Assembly: GCA_002386525.1 (NCBI GenBank) | Contig: DGIS01000028.1 | Span: 62,001-126,000 of the forward strand | From: Sphingobacterium sp. UBA4616 | GTDB lineage: Bacteria > Bacteroidota > Bacteroidia > Sphingobacteriales > Sphingobacteriaceae | Length of the DNA stretch: 64,000 nt | Direction of reading: 5' to 3' | Shown here: positions 18,025 through 27,285 of the stretch, in pieces | Layout: every line of letters starts with the position of its first letter | Numbering within the stretch: the stretch's first letter is position 1 | The notes under the pieces: model-generated | What the model was told of the DNA's origin: nothing | Databases searched by the model: none | Seen by the model: only the letters and a program-made list of their open reading frames with translations | Program-made: the position numbers and the translations under genes

Positions 18025-18516
18025 ATGAAAAAAATCCGATTAAAACTCATGTTGCACCTCTACGACTGGTCCTCCAAAATCTATGCGACAGTCTTTAAAT
18101 GGAATAAAAAGGCTTGGGGAATTCGCAAGGAAGAATTTCTAAATTATCCTGTCAGAAGCATTGGTCACTCGCTTGGCCTTTTTTACGAAAGTAAGGGCTT
18201 CGAAGTGATGCCTAAATTAGAAAACCATGACGTTTTTCACATTCTGACCGAAACTGGAACAGAAATCCAAGACGAAATTGCGATGCAGTATTTGTTGTTG
18301 GGTAATGGAAAGATCAGCTTATACCTTTTTGGGATGGTCCTCATTGGCGGAATACTGTTCCCAGAATACTTCAGTTATTACAAAAAGAACTTTCAAAAAG
18401 GCCGAACACTTCAGCGATTTCATCATTTAGAATTTAAGGACATGTTACAGTTACAGCTCACCGAACTTCAAATCGCACTGTATAGCAAAAACATTCAAAT
18501 AAACCTAAACAGCTAA
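18025..18516 (+). CDS. COQ4-like protein
   Basis: 163 residues from the ATG at 18025. An in-frame TTG at 17992 lies inside the operator and is rejected. The sequence carries HDVFH followed by 11 residues and Glu, which is the HDxxHx11E metal site of the ubiquinone-biosynthesis protein COQ4. The flanks also fit (KGFEVMPKLENHDVFHILTE in part; YLLLGNGKISLYLFG). COQ4 in mitochondria and proteobacteria acts on the head group during ubiquinone synthesis, but Bacteroidota make menaquinone, so the role here must differ. It lies 4 bases upstream of creD and downstream of a copy of the operator, which suggests an envelope-stress context. Confidence 0.75.
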   Translation: MKKIRLKLMLHLYDWSSKIYATVFKWNKKAWGIRKEEFLNYPVRSIGHSLGLFYESKGFEVMPKLENHDVFHILTETGTEIQDEIAMQYLLLGNGKISLYLFGMVLIGGILFPEYFSYYKKNFQKGRTLQRFHHLEFKDMLQLQLTELQIALYSKNIQINLNS

Positions 18517-18520
18517 AACC

Positions 18521-19996
18521 ATGGACAACAACAATTCATCTCCAATGGAGCCCTCTTCATTGTTTGAGAAAATCAGCAATTCCACTGTACTAAAACTATT
18601 CGTCATCTTATTTCTTTCTTTAATCTTGCTTATCCCTCTTGCATTAATTCGTGATTTAATTGAAGAAAGAAAATCAAGGGAACAGGGAGTGTCCGGAGGC
18701 ATCGCCCTCAATTGGGGAAAAGACCAAGTAGTGTCCAGTCCAGTACTTGCCATCCCCTATCGCGAAACGGTCCCTTTATCGGCCGAAAAAACTGAAAAAT
18801 CTAACCTGAGAGAAGAGACTAAATGGATATTTGTCTTACCTAAAACTTCCAATATCGTTACAGCTATTTCTCCCCAACATCTTTCAAGAGGAATTTATAC
18901 TTCTGTAGTTTACAGCAGCAACATTACCGTGGAAGGAAATTTTGGCAAATTAAACCCAGAAAAACTGGAGATTCCAGTCGAAAATATTGACTGGAAAGGC
19001 AGTAAGCTTATTTTTGGCATCCAAGATTTTAAAGGACTCGGAAAGCGCCCAACATTGAACTGGGATGGTCAGGATATAGTTTTCGATCCAGATTTCAATA
19101 ATCTCAATCTGTTTAATCAAAATTTGGTTTGTGCTGTACCATTAACCCCTCAGGACGATAATAATCATTTCAAGATCAAACTGGATTTAAAAGGATCGAA
19201 GTCCCTCAACTTTTTGCCCCTTAGCGACCAAACAAATATCCAAGCAAAAGGAAACTGGGCTAATCCAAGTTTTACAGGTGCGTTTCTACCAAGCAAACGA
19301 AATACGGAAGCTTCAAATTTTTCCGCATCCTGGGAAATTCCATCTTTCAGCCGCAAACTTCCACAACAATGGGTCGGTGACGCTCACAACATCTATCGCT
19401 TTGACGCCAACATAGAAAACGCCAACGATACCAACGATACCAACGAACCAACAACGCCACAAACTACCACTCCGCCGGGCACTTCCGCAAACAATTTATT
19501 GGACAATACAGATATGATTACCATTCATTTTTTACCCGACATCAACAACTATCAAAAGACAACCAGAGTTGCCAAATACGGCATTTTGATCATTATCCTC
19601 ACCTTTACTTCACTCCTATTTACGGAAGTAATCAAGAAAAAAAGAGTTCATATCATTCAATACATACTAATCGGCGCAGCCATGGTGCTTTTCTACACTT
19701 TGCTGTTGGCCTTATCAGAACATATCGGCTTTAATTTGGCTTATGTGACAGCAACAATGGCGACAGTCTTACTTATTGGCAGTTTTATCAAAGCTATTAC
19801 CAAGGATGCGAAGACCGCAGCGCTTCTCAGTTCGATATTAGGCATATTTTATCTCTTTATTTATGTATTGATGCAGCTCAGAGATTATTCGTTAATCGCC
19901 GGAACTATTGGAATCTTTATTATTCTGGCCATTCTCATGCGTGTTTCGACAAAAATAAATTGGTATCAATTTGACAATGACCATGCAGATCAATAG
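18521..19996 (+). CDS. creD: CreD-family inner membrane protein
   Basis: Cell-envelope integrity protein of the CreD family, 491 residues. One membrane helix near residues 25-45, a large periplasmic domain with the family motif VLAIPYRE at about residue 80 and DWKGSKLIFGIQDFKG later, a Thr/Asn/Pro-rich linker (about 305-325), and five or so C-terminal helices. In Escherichia and Stenotrophomonas CreD belongs to the CreBC regulon and affects beta-lactam and colicin tolerance; its biochemistry is unknown. In Bacteroidetes it pairs with a small winged-helix regulator as here. Immediately downstream of the COQ4-like gene and probably co-transcribed. Confidence 0.9.
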   Translation: MDNNNSSPMEPSSLFEKISNSTVLKLFVILFLSLILLIPLALIRDLIEERKSREQGVSGGIALNWGKDQVVSSPVLAIPYRETVPLSAEKTEKSNLREETKWIFVLPKTSNIVTAISPQHLSRGIYTSVVYSSNITVEGNFGKLNPEKLEIPVENIDWKGSKLIFGIQDFKGLGKRPTLNWDGQDIVFDPDFNNLNLFNQNLVCAVPLTPQDDNNHFKIKLDLKGSKSLNFLPLSDQTNIQAKGNWANPSFTGAFLPSKRNTEASNFSASWEIPSFSRKLPQQWVGDAHNIYRFDANIENANDTNDTNEPTTPQTTTPPGTSANNLLDNTDMITIHFLPDINNYQKTTRVAKYGILIIILTFTSLLFTEVIKKKRVHIIQYILIGAAMVLFYTLLLALSEHIGFNLAYVTATMATVLLIGSFIKAITKDAKTAALLSSILGIFYLFIYVLMQLRDYSLIAGTIGIFIILAILMRVSTKINWYQFDNDHADQ

Positions 19997-20057
19997 ACAA
20001 CATTTTAAAATATACTGGGTACTTATCGAAGTATTTCTAAAAAAATAAAAATTTCCC

Positions 20058-20096
20058 TTTATAGCCATTAACATACAGATTGATGGCTATTTTTTG
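20058..20096 (+). terminator. Terminator after creD
   Basis: ATAGCCAT and ATGGCTAT form an 8-bp stem with a 14-base loop, followed by a run of T. It closes the membrane protein-regulator-COQ4-creD unit. Confidence 0.75.
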
Positions 20097-20111
20097 CTTT
20101 CCTTAAGTTTT

Positions 20112-20133
20112 ATTGGCAAAATCTGTAACTTGC
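20112..20133 (+). promoter_or_regulatory. Possible promoter of the S9 peptidase gene
   Basis: TTGG at 20113 and TAACTTGC at 20126 resemble the -33 and -7 elements, but the spacing (9 bases) is too short for the standard 19. Only the -7-like part, about 14 bases before a plausible start site and 26 bases before the ATG at 20158, is worth keeping. Confidence 0.3.
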
Positions 20134-20157
20134 AAAGATATTTTTCAGCATAACAAT

Positions 20158-22200
20158 ATGAAAAAACTTACAATATTTGCATTAGCAATGATAACATGCA
20201 ATTTAAGCAACGCCCAAACCTCCAAACAACCCATGAACCCAACTACACTTTGGGAACTTGGACGTGTATCAGCAGAGGGACTTTCAGCAGACGGCAAAAC
20301 ACTGGTGTATGGTGTTTCCAATTATAACCTGGAAAGTAATTCAAGTGAAAAAAATCTATATACGGTTTCACTTACAAATGGAGCCGTTAATCAGTTCACC
20401 GATCAGAAAGGTGGCGAGTCTGTGGTTCAAATCGAAAAAAATGGCGATGTTATCTACTTGTCCAAAGGTCAACTCTGGAAAAAAAATCTGTCAAAAGGAG
20501 AAGCAGTACAATTGACGTCTGGTGACATGGAATTGGAAAATGTTAAGTTTTCACCCGACGGAAAACAAATACTCTTCAGCCAGTCCGTTCTTGTAAAAAA
20601 ATACCACAGCACAGACAAATATCCCGAATTACCAAAATCAGACGCTTATATCTATGACAACTTAGACTATAGACATTGGGACACCTTCAATGATGGCAAG
20701 TTCAGTCATCCTTTTGTAGCGAGTTTTGTTGATGGTAAAGTTGGTGAGCCGGTAGACCTGTTGAAGGACCAACCCTTCTATAGCCCGCAAGCACCATTTG
20801 GTGGCGCCGAAGATTTTGCCTGGTCTCCAGATAGCAAGGCCGTGCTGTATGTCTGTAAAAAGAAATTCGGAACAGACTATGCCGTTAGTACCAATACCGA
20901 TATTTATCGCTATGATATCGCCAGCGGAACGACTTCCAACCTGACAGAAGGAATGAATGGGTATGATACAGCCCCAACCTATTCTCCCGATGGAAAGAGC
21001 CTAACTTGGCTCAGCATGAAGACCGATGGTTATGAATCGGACAAAAATAACATCATCTTATTCGATAAAAACAGTTCAATCCGTCTTAACTTAACGGCGC
21101 ATTGGGATGGTACAGTCAATAGCTTTATTTGGAGCAATGACAATCGAAAAATCTATTTCACCGCTGCTACGAAAGGCACCGTACAATTATTTGAACTTGA
21201 AGTCCCTACAAATATCAAAACAAAAGGCTTACCTAAGATCCATCAAATTTCGGAAGGCGACTTTGATATTACGGGCATTATTGGTCAGGTAAATGATAAA
21301 TTGATCGTCAGTTCAACAAAATTTACCCGCGCAACCGAAATCTTTAGTTTTGATCTGAAAAGCAAGTCCTTAACTCCGGTCACCAAAGTCAATGATGCTA
21401 AGTATGCAAATATTAGCGAAAACAAAATTGAGAAACGTACCACCAAGGCATCCGATGGAGCAGATCTATTTTCATGGGTCATCTATCCCCCAAACTTTAA
21501 CCCCGAAAAAAAATATCCAACTATACTTTACTGTGAAGGTGGCCCTCAGTCTGCCCTTACTCAATTTTATTCATTCCGCTGGAACCTACAGTTAATTGCA
21601 TCGCAAGGTTATATTGTGATCGCGCCAAACCGTAGAGGGATGCCTGGTTGGGGTGTAAAATGGAATGAGGCTATTTCTCAAGACTGGGGCGGTCAGCCTA
21701 TCCGGGATTACTTAGCAGCCATAGACGATATCTCCAAAGAATCTTACGTGGATACCGCACGTCGTGCGGCTATTGGAGCCAGTTACGGTGGCTATTCTGT
21801 TTACCAATTAGCGGGCGTACACCAAAACCGTTTCAAGACCTTCATTGCCCACAATGGTTTGTTCGATATGAGAAGTTGGTATGGAACCACAGAAGAACTA
21901 TTTTTTGCTAACCATGAATTAGGGGGGGGATACTGGGATAGCAAAAATGAAAAATCCTACACAGCGTTCAATCCGATTGAAAAAGCAAATAATTGGCACA
22001 CCCCGATTTTAATCTTTCAAGGTGGAAGAGATTACCGTGTTCCAATCGGACAGGGGCTGGCGGCATTCCAATTAGCTCAGCTCAAAAAGATTAAGAGCCG
22101 TCTAGTCTACCTTCCTGATGAAAATCACTGGGTACTGTCCGGGCAAAATGCACAGGTCTGGCAAAACGAATTTTTTAACTGGCTGAAAGAAACGCTATAG
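20158..22200 (+). CDS. S9 family prolyl oligopeptidase / dipeptidyl peptidase
   Basis: Secreted serine peptidase of 680 residues from the ATG at 20158; signal peptide MKKLTIFALAMITCNLSNAQ. An N-terminal beta-propeller with WD40-like/PD40 repeats (FSPDGKQILFS, WSPDSKAVLYV, YSPDGKSLTWL) is followed by an alpha/beta-hydrolase domain. The catalytic triad is visible: Ser 542 in GASYGGYS, Asp 625 in GGRDYRVP, His 657 in ENHWV. Members trim peptides in the periplasm, usually after Pro or Ala. The upstream TTG at 20113 is not used. It has its own terminator and no clear partner. Confidence 0.93.
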   Translation: MKKLTIFALAMITCNLSNAQTSKQPMNPTTLWELGRVSAEGLSADGKTLVYGVSNYNLESNSSEKNLYTVSLTNGAVNQFTDQKGGESVVQIEKNGDVIYLSKGQLWKKNLSKGEAVQLTSGDMELENVKFSPDGKQILFSQSVLVKKYHSTDKYPELPKSDAYIYDNLDYRHWDTFNDGKFSHPFVASFVDGKVGEPVDLLKDQPFYSPQAPFGGAEDFAWSPDSKAVLYVCKKKFGTDYAVSTNTDIYRYDIASGTTSNLTEGMNGYDTAPTYSPDGKSLTWLSMKTDGYESDKNNIILFDKNSSIRLNLTAHWDGTVNSFIWSNDNRKIYFTAATKGTVQLFELEVPTNIKTKGLPKIHQISEGDFDITGIIGQVNDKLIVSSTKFTRATEIFSFDLKSKSLTPVTKVNDAKYANISENKIEKRTTKASDGADLFSWVIYPPNFNPEKKYPTILYCEGGPQSALTQFYSFRWNLQLIASQGYIVIAPNRRGMPGWGVKWNEAISQDWGGQPIRDYLAAIDDISKESYVDTARRAAIGASYGGYSVYQLAGVHQNRFKTFIAHNGLFDMRSWYGTTEELFFANHELGGGYWDSKNEKSYTAFNPIEKANNWHTPILIFQGGRDYRVPIGQGLAAFQLAQLKKIKSRLVYLPDENHWVLSGQNAQVWQNEFFNWLKETL

Positions 22201-22242
22201 ATAGGAAAGTGAAATCGTCAATCAACTTCTGATTTTGTTACC

Positions 22243-22275
22243 AAAAATGCCACGCCATGCGTGGCGTTTTTGTTT
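22243..22275 (+). terminator. Terminator after the S9 peptidase
   Basis: GCCACGC and GCGTGGC pair around a 3-base loop, extended by A/T pairs on both sides, with a T-run after the stem. Strong and symmetrical enough to work both ways. Confidence 0.85.
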
Positions 22276-22339
22276 CGATTCCTAATTGACCGTATCTAGT
22301 CCTATTAACCATGGATTAATGTCACCTTGTACATTAGCT

Positions 22340-22392
22340 AGGGGTTAACAGGGGGTTAACAGGGGTATAACAGGGGGTCTACAGGGGTTTAC
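22340..22392 (+). repeat. Five imperfect tandem units of AGGGG(G)TTAAC type
   Basis: Units of 10-11 bases: AGGGGTTAAC, AGGGGGTTAAC, AGGGGTATAAC, AGGGGGTCTAC, AGGGGTTTAC. Five G-tracts of 4-5 bases begin at 22341, 22351, 22362, 22373 and 22384. The tract is followed by a C-run and AGTGTTAACC. The spacing would allow a G-quadruplex on the plus strand. No gene function is implied. Confidence 0.85.
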
Positions 22393-22573
22393 CCCTATTA
22401 ATCCAGTGTTAACCCTCTGTAAAAATGGAGTTAAAACGGTCTTAATGGAGAACGTGGTGAAAGCTTGTTAACAAGAAAGCATGGATCAGCAAGCACACAA
22501 TGCAAGGGAGCAAATTTAGGACATTGAGTCGGCCGACGGATTACCATACCAAAAGTAAACCTCCTGAAAACAG

Positions 22574-22599
22574 AAAAGCCTGCAATATGCAGGCTTTTT
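22574..22599. terminator. Terminator after the MCE gene
   Basis: GCCTGCA and TGCAGGC pair around ATA, flanked by AAAA on the left and TTTTT on the right, so it can act in both directions. Serves the minus-strand MCE gene ending at 22627. Confidence 0.8.
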
Positions 22600-22626
22600 C
22601 TATAAGACTATTGTATTTTCTAAACA

Positions 22627-23574
22627 CTACTTTTCTCCCTTTTTTCCAAAAATAGAAAGCTTGATATATTTTCCAGGATTCTCTTTAACATCCTTCATCA
22701 AATAATCCATTTCTTTTGAAGCGTTATTCAGATTATTATATAAAGCTTCATCATTAAGCAATAATCCGATAGAGCCCTTACCGCTGTTAATCTTCCCGGT
22801 AATCTCCTGAAAATCATTAACGGCGGTATTTACTTTGTTCATGGTGTGTTCAAAATCCAATCTGGCCGCTTTGTCCGTTATATTATTTAAATTGGACATA
22901 ATCGAATTGATCTTCTCTCCATTTTGTGAAAAGTTGGATGTAATTGACTCCATGTTGGCCATGATGCGATTGAGTCTTCCCTTTTCGTTTCCAACTAGAC
23001 CTTCTACATCTTTTGTGATTCCTTCCACATTTTTCAATGAGGTAGATATACTATGAATACTGTTTTTAAAGTCGTCCTGAAACTGCTTATCTAAAACATT
23101 ATTCACAACGGACAATGTTGAATCCAGTTTAATGGTAATGGTTTCGATTCTCTTTTGAATAGGCTCAACCTTATCCATAATATTCGGTTGGACACCCGAA
23201 GCTAAAAAATCGCCGTCCTTTGCCAATTCCTTACTGTTGCCCATTTCAAAGACAATCGCTTTACTCCCCAGCAAATCTGTACTTGAAATTCTAGCAATTG
23301 TGTTTTTCGGCACGGCGTAATCAGCGTGAATTTTAAACTCAGTTTTAATTTTGCCATCAGGTTGAAGAATCATCTTCGATACACGTCCGATTTGATACCC
23401 ATTCACTAAAACAGGCTTGGAGGGAGTTAATCCATCAACAGTCTCGTAGGTTGTGTAATAGGTGTTATCGCTACTAAAAACATCATTCCCTTTTAGAAAG
23501 CTATAACCAATAAATAATAAAACTATTGCAACCGTTGCTAATATGCCGACCTTTGTCTCGTTTGATATTTTCAC
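22627..23574 (-). CDS. MlaD/MCE-family lipid-transport protein
   Basis: Membrane-anchored substrate-binding protein of an MCE lipid-transport system, 315 residues. An N-terminal helix (ILATVAIVLLFIGYSFL, about residues 12-28) anchors it in the inner membrane; the MCE domain spans about residues 38-115 (TYETVDGLTPSKPVLVNGY, IGRVSKMIL, STDLLGSKAIVFE); the rest is long amphipathic helix, expected to form a tube. Starts with GTG at 23574. No permease or ATPase gene is adjacent; in Bacteroidetes these are often elsewhere. It follows the amidase gene on the same strand by 61 bases, so the two may share a transcript. Confidence 0.9.
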   Translation of the reverse strand: MKISNETKVGILATVAIVLLFIGYSFLKGNDVFSSDNTYYTTYETVDGLTPSKPVLVNGYQIGRVSKMILQPDGKIKTEFKIHADYAVPKNTIARISSTDLLGSKAIVFEMGNSKELAKDGDFLASGVQPNIMDKVEPIQKRIETITIKLDSTLSVVNNVLDKQFQDDFKNSIHSISTSLKNVEGITKDVEGLVGNEKGRLNRIMANMESITSNFSQNGEKINSIMSNLNNITDKAARLDFEHTMNKVNTAVNDFQEITGKINSGKGSIGLLLNDEALYNNLNNASKEMDYLMKDVKENPGKYIKLSIFGKKGEK

Positions 23575-23635
23575 GAATAATCTATTTAGTAATGATCATT
23601 AATTTAAGTTTAAAACAGCACAAAAGCAAATCTGT

Positions 23636-24436
23636 TTAGCGTTCTACGGAATTTTTATAGATTTTTATAGCAGAAACCAGATTATCAACAATCTCTTGTT
23701 GTCCCGCATCAGACAATAAGTAGCTCTCCTCTTCTCTATTACTAATAAATCCAATCTCGGTCAATACTGCTGGCATACCCGCTTCCGCAAGTACAGCTAA
23801 CCCTTTCTCCCAGAAACCTCTACTGTATCGGCCAGCTTTCACGTACTCGCCCTCTATCATTTGCGCAAGACGTATACTTTTTTCACGAAATCGATTTTTC
23901 ATCAACGAGAAGATGATCGCACTTTCGGGATCTTTAGGATCAAATCCCTGATAGTTCTCTTTATAATTGGATTCCAGTAATAAGGATGCATTTTCACGAA
24001 CAGCAGCATCCTGTTGGCCTAAACGATGCGAACCAGAAACCAATGTTTCGGTACCATGTGCACTCGAACCACTGGAATTACAGTGAATTGATATAAATAA
24101 ATCTGCTTTATTAGCATTCGCTAAACGTATACGTTTATAAAGCTCCACAAATTCATCGGTCGTTCTCGTGTAGATGATCTTAATACCTGGAATATCTTTC
24201 TGAATCTGCTTTCCTAATTTTAAAGCGACATCTAAAGCGACATTTTTTTCCAAAGATCGTCTTCCTTGTGCACCAGTATCCTTACCGCCATGGCCAGCAT
24301 CAATTACGATTGTCCTTATTTGGTAGTCCGGAGGCTCGGGCTGCCCATTGTTTAATTTGAAAGAATTCAATAAAAAAAATCCCAAAGTAGCTAACATGAC
24401 GCTACACCATTTTCTAATTCTTAAATCTGATTTCAT
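23636..24436 (-). CDS. N-acetylmuramoyl-L-alanine amidase (Amidase_3)
   Basis: Zinc amidase that removes stem peptides from peptidoglycan during cell separation or recycling. 266 residues with an N-terminal signal or anchor segment (MLATLGFFLLNSF). The zinc and catalytic motifs are VIDAGHGGKD (His), the Glu in RRSLEKNVAL, the His in FISIHCNSSG, and the catalytic Glu in LTEIGFISN. This set defines the AmiA/AmiB/AmiC family. Divergent from lptD across 156 bases and upstream of the MCE gene. Confidence 0.94.
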   Translation of the reverse strand: MKSDLRIRKWCSVMLATLGFFLLNSFKLNNGQPEPPDYQIRTIVIDAGHGGKDTGAQGRRSLEKNVALDVALKLGKQIQKDIPGIKIIYTRTTDEFVELYKRIRLANANKADLFISIHCNSSGSSAHGTETLVSGSHRLGQQDAAVRENASLLLESNYKENYQGFDPKDPESAIIFSLMKNRFREKSIRLAQMIEGEYVKAGRYSRGFWEKGLAVLAEAGMPAVLTEIGFISNREEESYLLSDAGQQEIVDNLVSAIKIYKNSVER

Positions 24437-24592
24437 TGAATAATTATTTGCTCTACTATAAACGAATCAAAATGAGTCAATATTATTTGTTGAATAGATA
24501 ACGATATTTAACATATTTTCTATTGCTTTTTTGACTAATTTTGTCTCTCGAAGTTTAACATTATTTCACAAAAATAACATTTGTCTTTAATT

Positions 24593-27268
24593 TTGAAGTC
24601 GTTAATCAACATTTTAACACTATTTATCATTCTTGCGGTGAGCACTGCTAGTCATGCTCAAAGTAGTATTCCATTAAAACAGAACGGACTTCAAGGTAAG
24701 AATCCTATTTCTGCGACCAATAAGTTGCAAGATACCAGTAAGACTAAAGCGGGCGATACGACAAAATCTGTCCGGGATACCACCAAGAAAAAAGGAAGTG
24801 GCCTACAGGCAGAAGTCAGCATTATTGCTGTGGATTCGCAAAAATCTGAAGTTGCAAAAAACATCAGTCACCTTTATCGTGGTGCAAAGGTTAAATATCA
24901 GGATTTTGAACTTTCTGCTGATTATATCCGTCTTGACCGAAACAAGAAAAAGATTTTTGCTTCCGGAATTTATGACAAAACCGGCAAATATGTAGGACGT
25001 CCTATCGTGATTATGGGAAATGGCGAATCACCTAAAACTGTGGATTCACTCTATTATGATTACGAGAAACAGGAAGGAAACACTTATGGTATTATGACCG
25101 AGGTGGATGGTGGATATATCCAGGCCAATATTGTTAGAAAGAACATTTACGACGAAATGTCTATCTATAAGGGGCTTTACAGTACTTGTAATCTGCCCTA
25201 CCCACATACCCATTTTGGTATCCATATTACCAAGGGTATTGTCACTAAAAACCAAATTATTTCAGGACCAGCTTATCTAGTGGTTATGGGCGTACCAATG
25301 CCAGTGGCATTTCCCTTCGCATTCTTTCCAAAACCGGATAAAAGGGCTTCTGGCTTTCTCTTTCCTTCTTTTGGAGAAGATTACACTAGAGGGTTTTCCA
25401 TGCGGGATTTAGGCTGGTATTTGGCCTTCAATGATTATTGGGATAGTGAAATTCGAGGTTCATTGTACTCAAAAGGTTCGTGGGAAGCCTCCATCAATAC
25501 ACGCTATACCGTCAATTATAAATTTAACGGTGGTTTTAATATCCGTTATGCCAATACCAAAACAGGCACCGAAGGAACCCGAGATTATGGTTCCAATAAA
25601 GATTTTAACGTCACCTGGAACCACACCCAGCGCCAAGAAGCCAATCCCGGAACGTCTTTCTCCGCCAGTGTAAACTTTGGTACATCATCATTCTATAGAA
25701 ATACCGGTACAAGTAGTAACCAGACAACCTATCAGAATCTGGCGCAAAACAGAATGGCTTCCTCAATTAGTTATGGGAAAGTATTTGCAGACGGTAAGGT
25801 AAACCTGACAGCCAGCTTAACCCATAATCAAAACATGGCGGATAGAAGTATACAAATGAGTTTACCGAACATCAGCTTAAACGTCTCTTCTTTCAATCCA
25901 TTTGACAGCAAGGACCGTGTCGGTGAACAAAAATGGTATCAGCGTATCAATGTAGGTTATAGTTTCCAGGCACAGAACTCGGTCAGTACTATTGATACCT
26001 TGTTATTTAAACCGGGGGGCTTCAAAAAATTCCAAAATGGTTTCCAACACAACATCCCGATCAGTTTGTCGCTAAACGCGTTTAAATATTTTCAGTTTAA
26101 CACCAGTGTCAATTATACAGAGCGCTGGTATTTGCAAAGCACCAGACAACGCTTTGATAATACAGCTGCCGGTTATACACAACGTATTGACACCGTACAG
26201 GGATTCAATCGTGCTTACGATTACTCCGTATCCACCGGACTTTCGACCAAGATCTATGGTATGTATCCTAAGATCGGTAAAATTCAGGCCATCCGACACG
26301 TGGTTACACCGTCGATCAACCTGAACTATAGGCCCGACTTTTCCGATCCAAAATATGGATTCTATCAGCAGTATAACGACCAATATGGAAATAGAAATGT
26401 ATACTCCATTTTTAGTCAGGGTGTGTATGGCTCCCCTTCCGCAGGAAAATCAGCAGGTATAGGTTTTTCCATCGACAATAACATCGAAGCCAAAGTCAAA
26501 AGTAAATCGGATACCACAGATGGAGGGTTTAAGAAAATCCCTATTCTCCAGGGTCTAACCTTCAGCGGAAATTACAATTTCGTTGCCGATTCGCTTAAAT
26601 TGTCCCCTATCACCTTCTCTGGCCGTACCGCTTTTTTCGACCAAAAGATGAATGTCAACTTCAACGGTACTTTTGACCCCTATTCAGTGAATGAAAATGG
26701 TGTTCGCGTCAATCGATATGCCATAAAGGATGGTAGCCTGGCGCGTCTGACAAATTTCGGTCTTTCCTTTGACTATAGCCTGAATCCCAAAGCTGCAAAA
26801 TCACGTAATAATAACATCGATTCGTTAAGAAAAGAAATGTCTGGCGCAGGTATGACTCCCGAACAGGCACAGGCCTTAGCTCGAATCAGCTCAGATCCAA
26901 ATGCATTCGTAGATTTTAATATTCCTTGGAACCTTGCGGCATCGTTCAGTTTCAATACGTCCAAATCATTCAACTCGAGCACGCGTAGAATGGAGAGCCA
27001 ATTTACAAGTACCTTAAACTTACATGGTGACTTCAGCGTTACGCCAAAATGGAAAGTTACTTTTCAATCGGGATACGATTTTAAACAAAAGGAAGTGGTC
27101 ATGACCTCTTTCAATATCTATCGAGATCTGCATTGCTGGGATATGTCGTTCGGCTGGATGCCTTTTGGGCGATACCGAAGTTATAATGTGACGATACGGG
27201 CTAAGGCCTCAATCTTACAAGATCTTAAGCTCACAAAAAGAGCAAGTTCAGGAGGCAGTTATTTTTAA
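24593..27268 (+). CDS. lptD: LPS-assembly outer-membrane protein LptD
   Basis: Outer-membrane barrel that inserts lipopolysaccharide into the outer leaflet. From the TTG at 24593 the N-terminus is MKSLINILTLFIILAVSTASHAQ (cut: signal peptide ending AHAQ-like SHAQ), giving 891 residues; another TTG at 24581 adds four residues. A Thr/Lys-rich spacer leads to an OstA-like jellyroll (VKYQDFELSADYIRLDR, about residues 100-240), then a large beta-barrel with alternating aromatic strands, ending GSYF with C-terminal Phe. It is of the Bacteroidetes putative-LptD type; LptE or LptA are not adjacent. Its terminator overlaps the stop codon. Confidence 0.88.
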   Translation: MKSLINILTLFIILAVSTASHAQSSIPLKQNGLQGKNPISATNKLQDTSKTKAGDTTKSVRDTTKKKGSGLQAEVSIIAVDSQKSEVAKNISHLYRGAKVKYQDFELSADYIRLDRNKKKIFASGIYDKTGKYVGRPIVIMGNGESPKTVDSLYYDYEKQEGNTYGIMTEVDGGYIQANIVRKNIYDEMSIYKGLYSTCNLPYPHTHFGIHITKGIVTKNQIISGPAYLVVMGVPMPVAFPFAFFPKPDKRASGFLFPSFGEDYTRGFSMRDLGWYLAFNDYWDSEIRGSLYSKGSWEASINTRYTVNYKFNGGFNIRYANTKTGTEGTRDYGSNKDFNVTWNHTQRQEANPGTSFSASVNFGTSSFYRNTGTSSNQTTYQNLAQNRMASSISYGKVFADGKVNLTASLTHNQNMADRSIQMSLPNISLNVSSFNPFDSKDRVGEQKWYQRINVGYSFQAQNSVSTIDTLLFKPGGFKKFQNGFQHNIPISLSLNAFKYFQFNTSVNYTERWYLQSTRQRFDNTAAGYTQRIDTVQGFNRAYDYSVSTGLSTKIYGMYPKIGKIQAIRHVVTPSINLNYRPDFSDPKYGFYQQYNDQYGNRNVYSIFSQGVYGSPSAGKSAGIGFSIDNNIEAKVKSKSDTTDGGFKKIPILQGLTFSGNYNFVADSLKLSPITFSGRTAFFDQKMNVNFNGTFDPYSVNENGVRVNRYAIKDGSLARLTNFGLSFDYSLNPKAAKSRNNNIDSLRKEMSGAGMTPEQAQALARISSDPNAFVDFNIPWNLAASFSFNTSKSFNSSTRRMESQFTSTLNLHGDFSVTPKWKVTFQSGYDFKQKEVVMTSFNIYRDLHCWDMSFGWMPFGRYRSYNVTIRAKASILQDLKLTKRASSGGSYF

Positions 27269-27285
27269 AATAGCTGCTTTTTTTT
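27255..27285 (+). terminator. Terminator overlapping the lptD stop codon
   Basis: GCAGTTATTTT (27255-27265) and AAAATAGCTGC (27267-27277) pair over 11 positions (one G-T), followed by eight T. The stem includes the last codons and stop of lptD. Confidence 0.85.

Larger units (their letters stand above)
22201..22626. other. Spacer with terminators and a G-tract repeat
   Basis: This 426-base stretch has no gene. It contains the peptidase terminator (22243-22275), an iterated G-rich tract (22340-22392) and a terminator for the leftward MCE gene (22574-22599). The part 22400-22560 shows nothing I recognise. Confidence 0.7.

Noticed and set aside
20112-20133. TTGG/TAACTTGC as a full promoter for the S9 peptidase
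   Set aside because: The gap between the two elements is 9 bases rather than 19; only the -7-like part is kept, at low confidence.
22340-22392. G-tract repeat considered as a CRISPR array
   Set aside because: Units are 10-11 bases with no unique spacers and no cas genes nearby.
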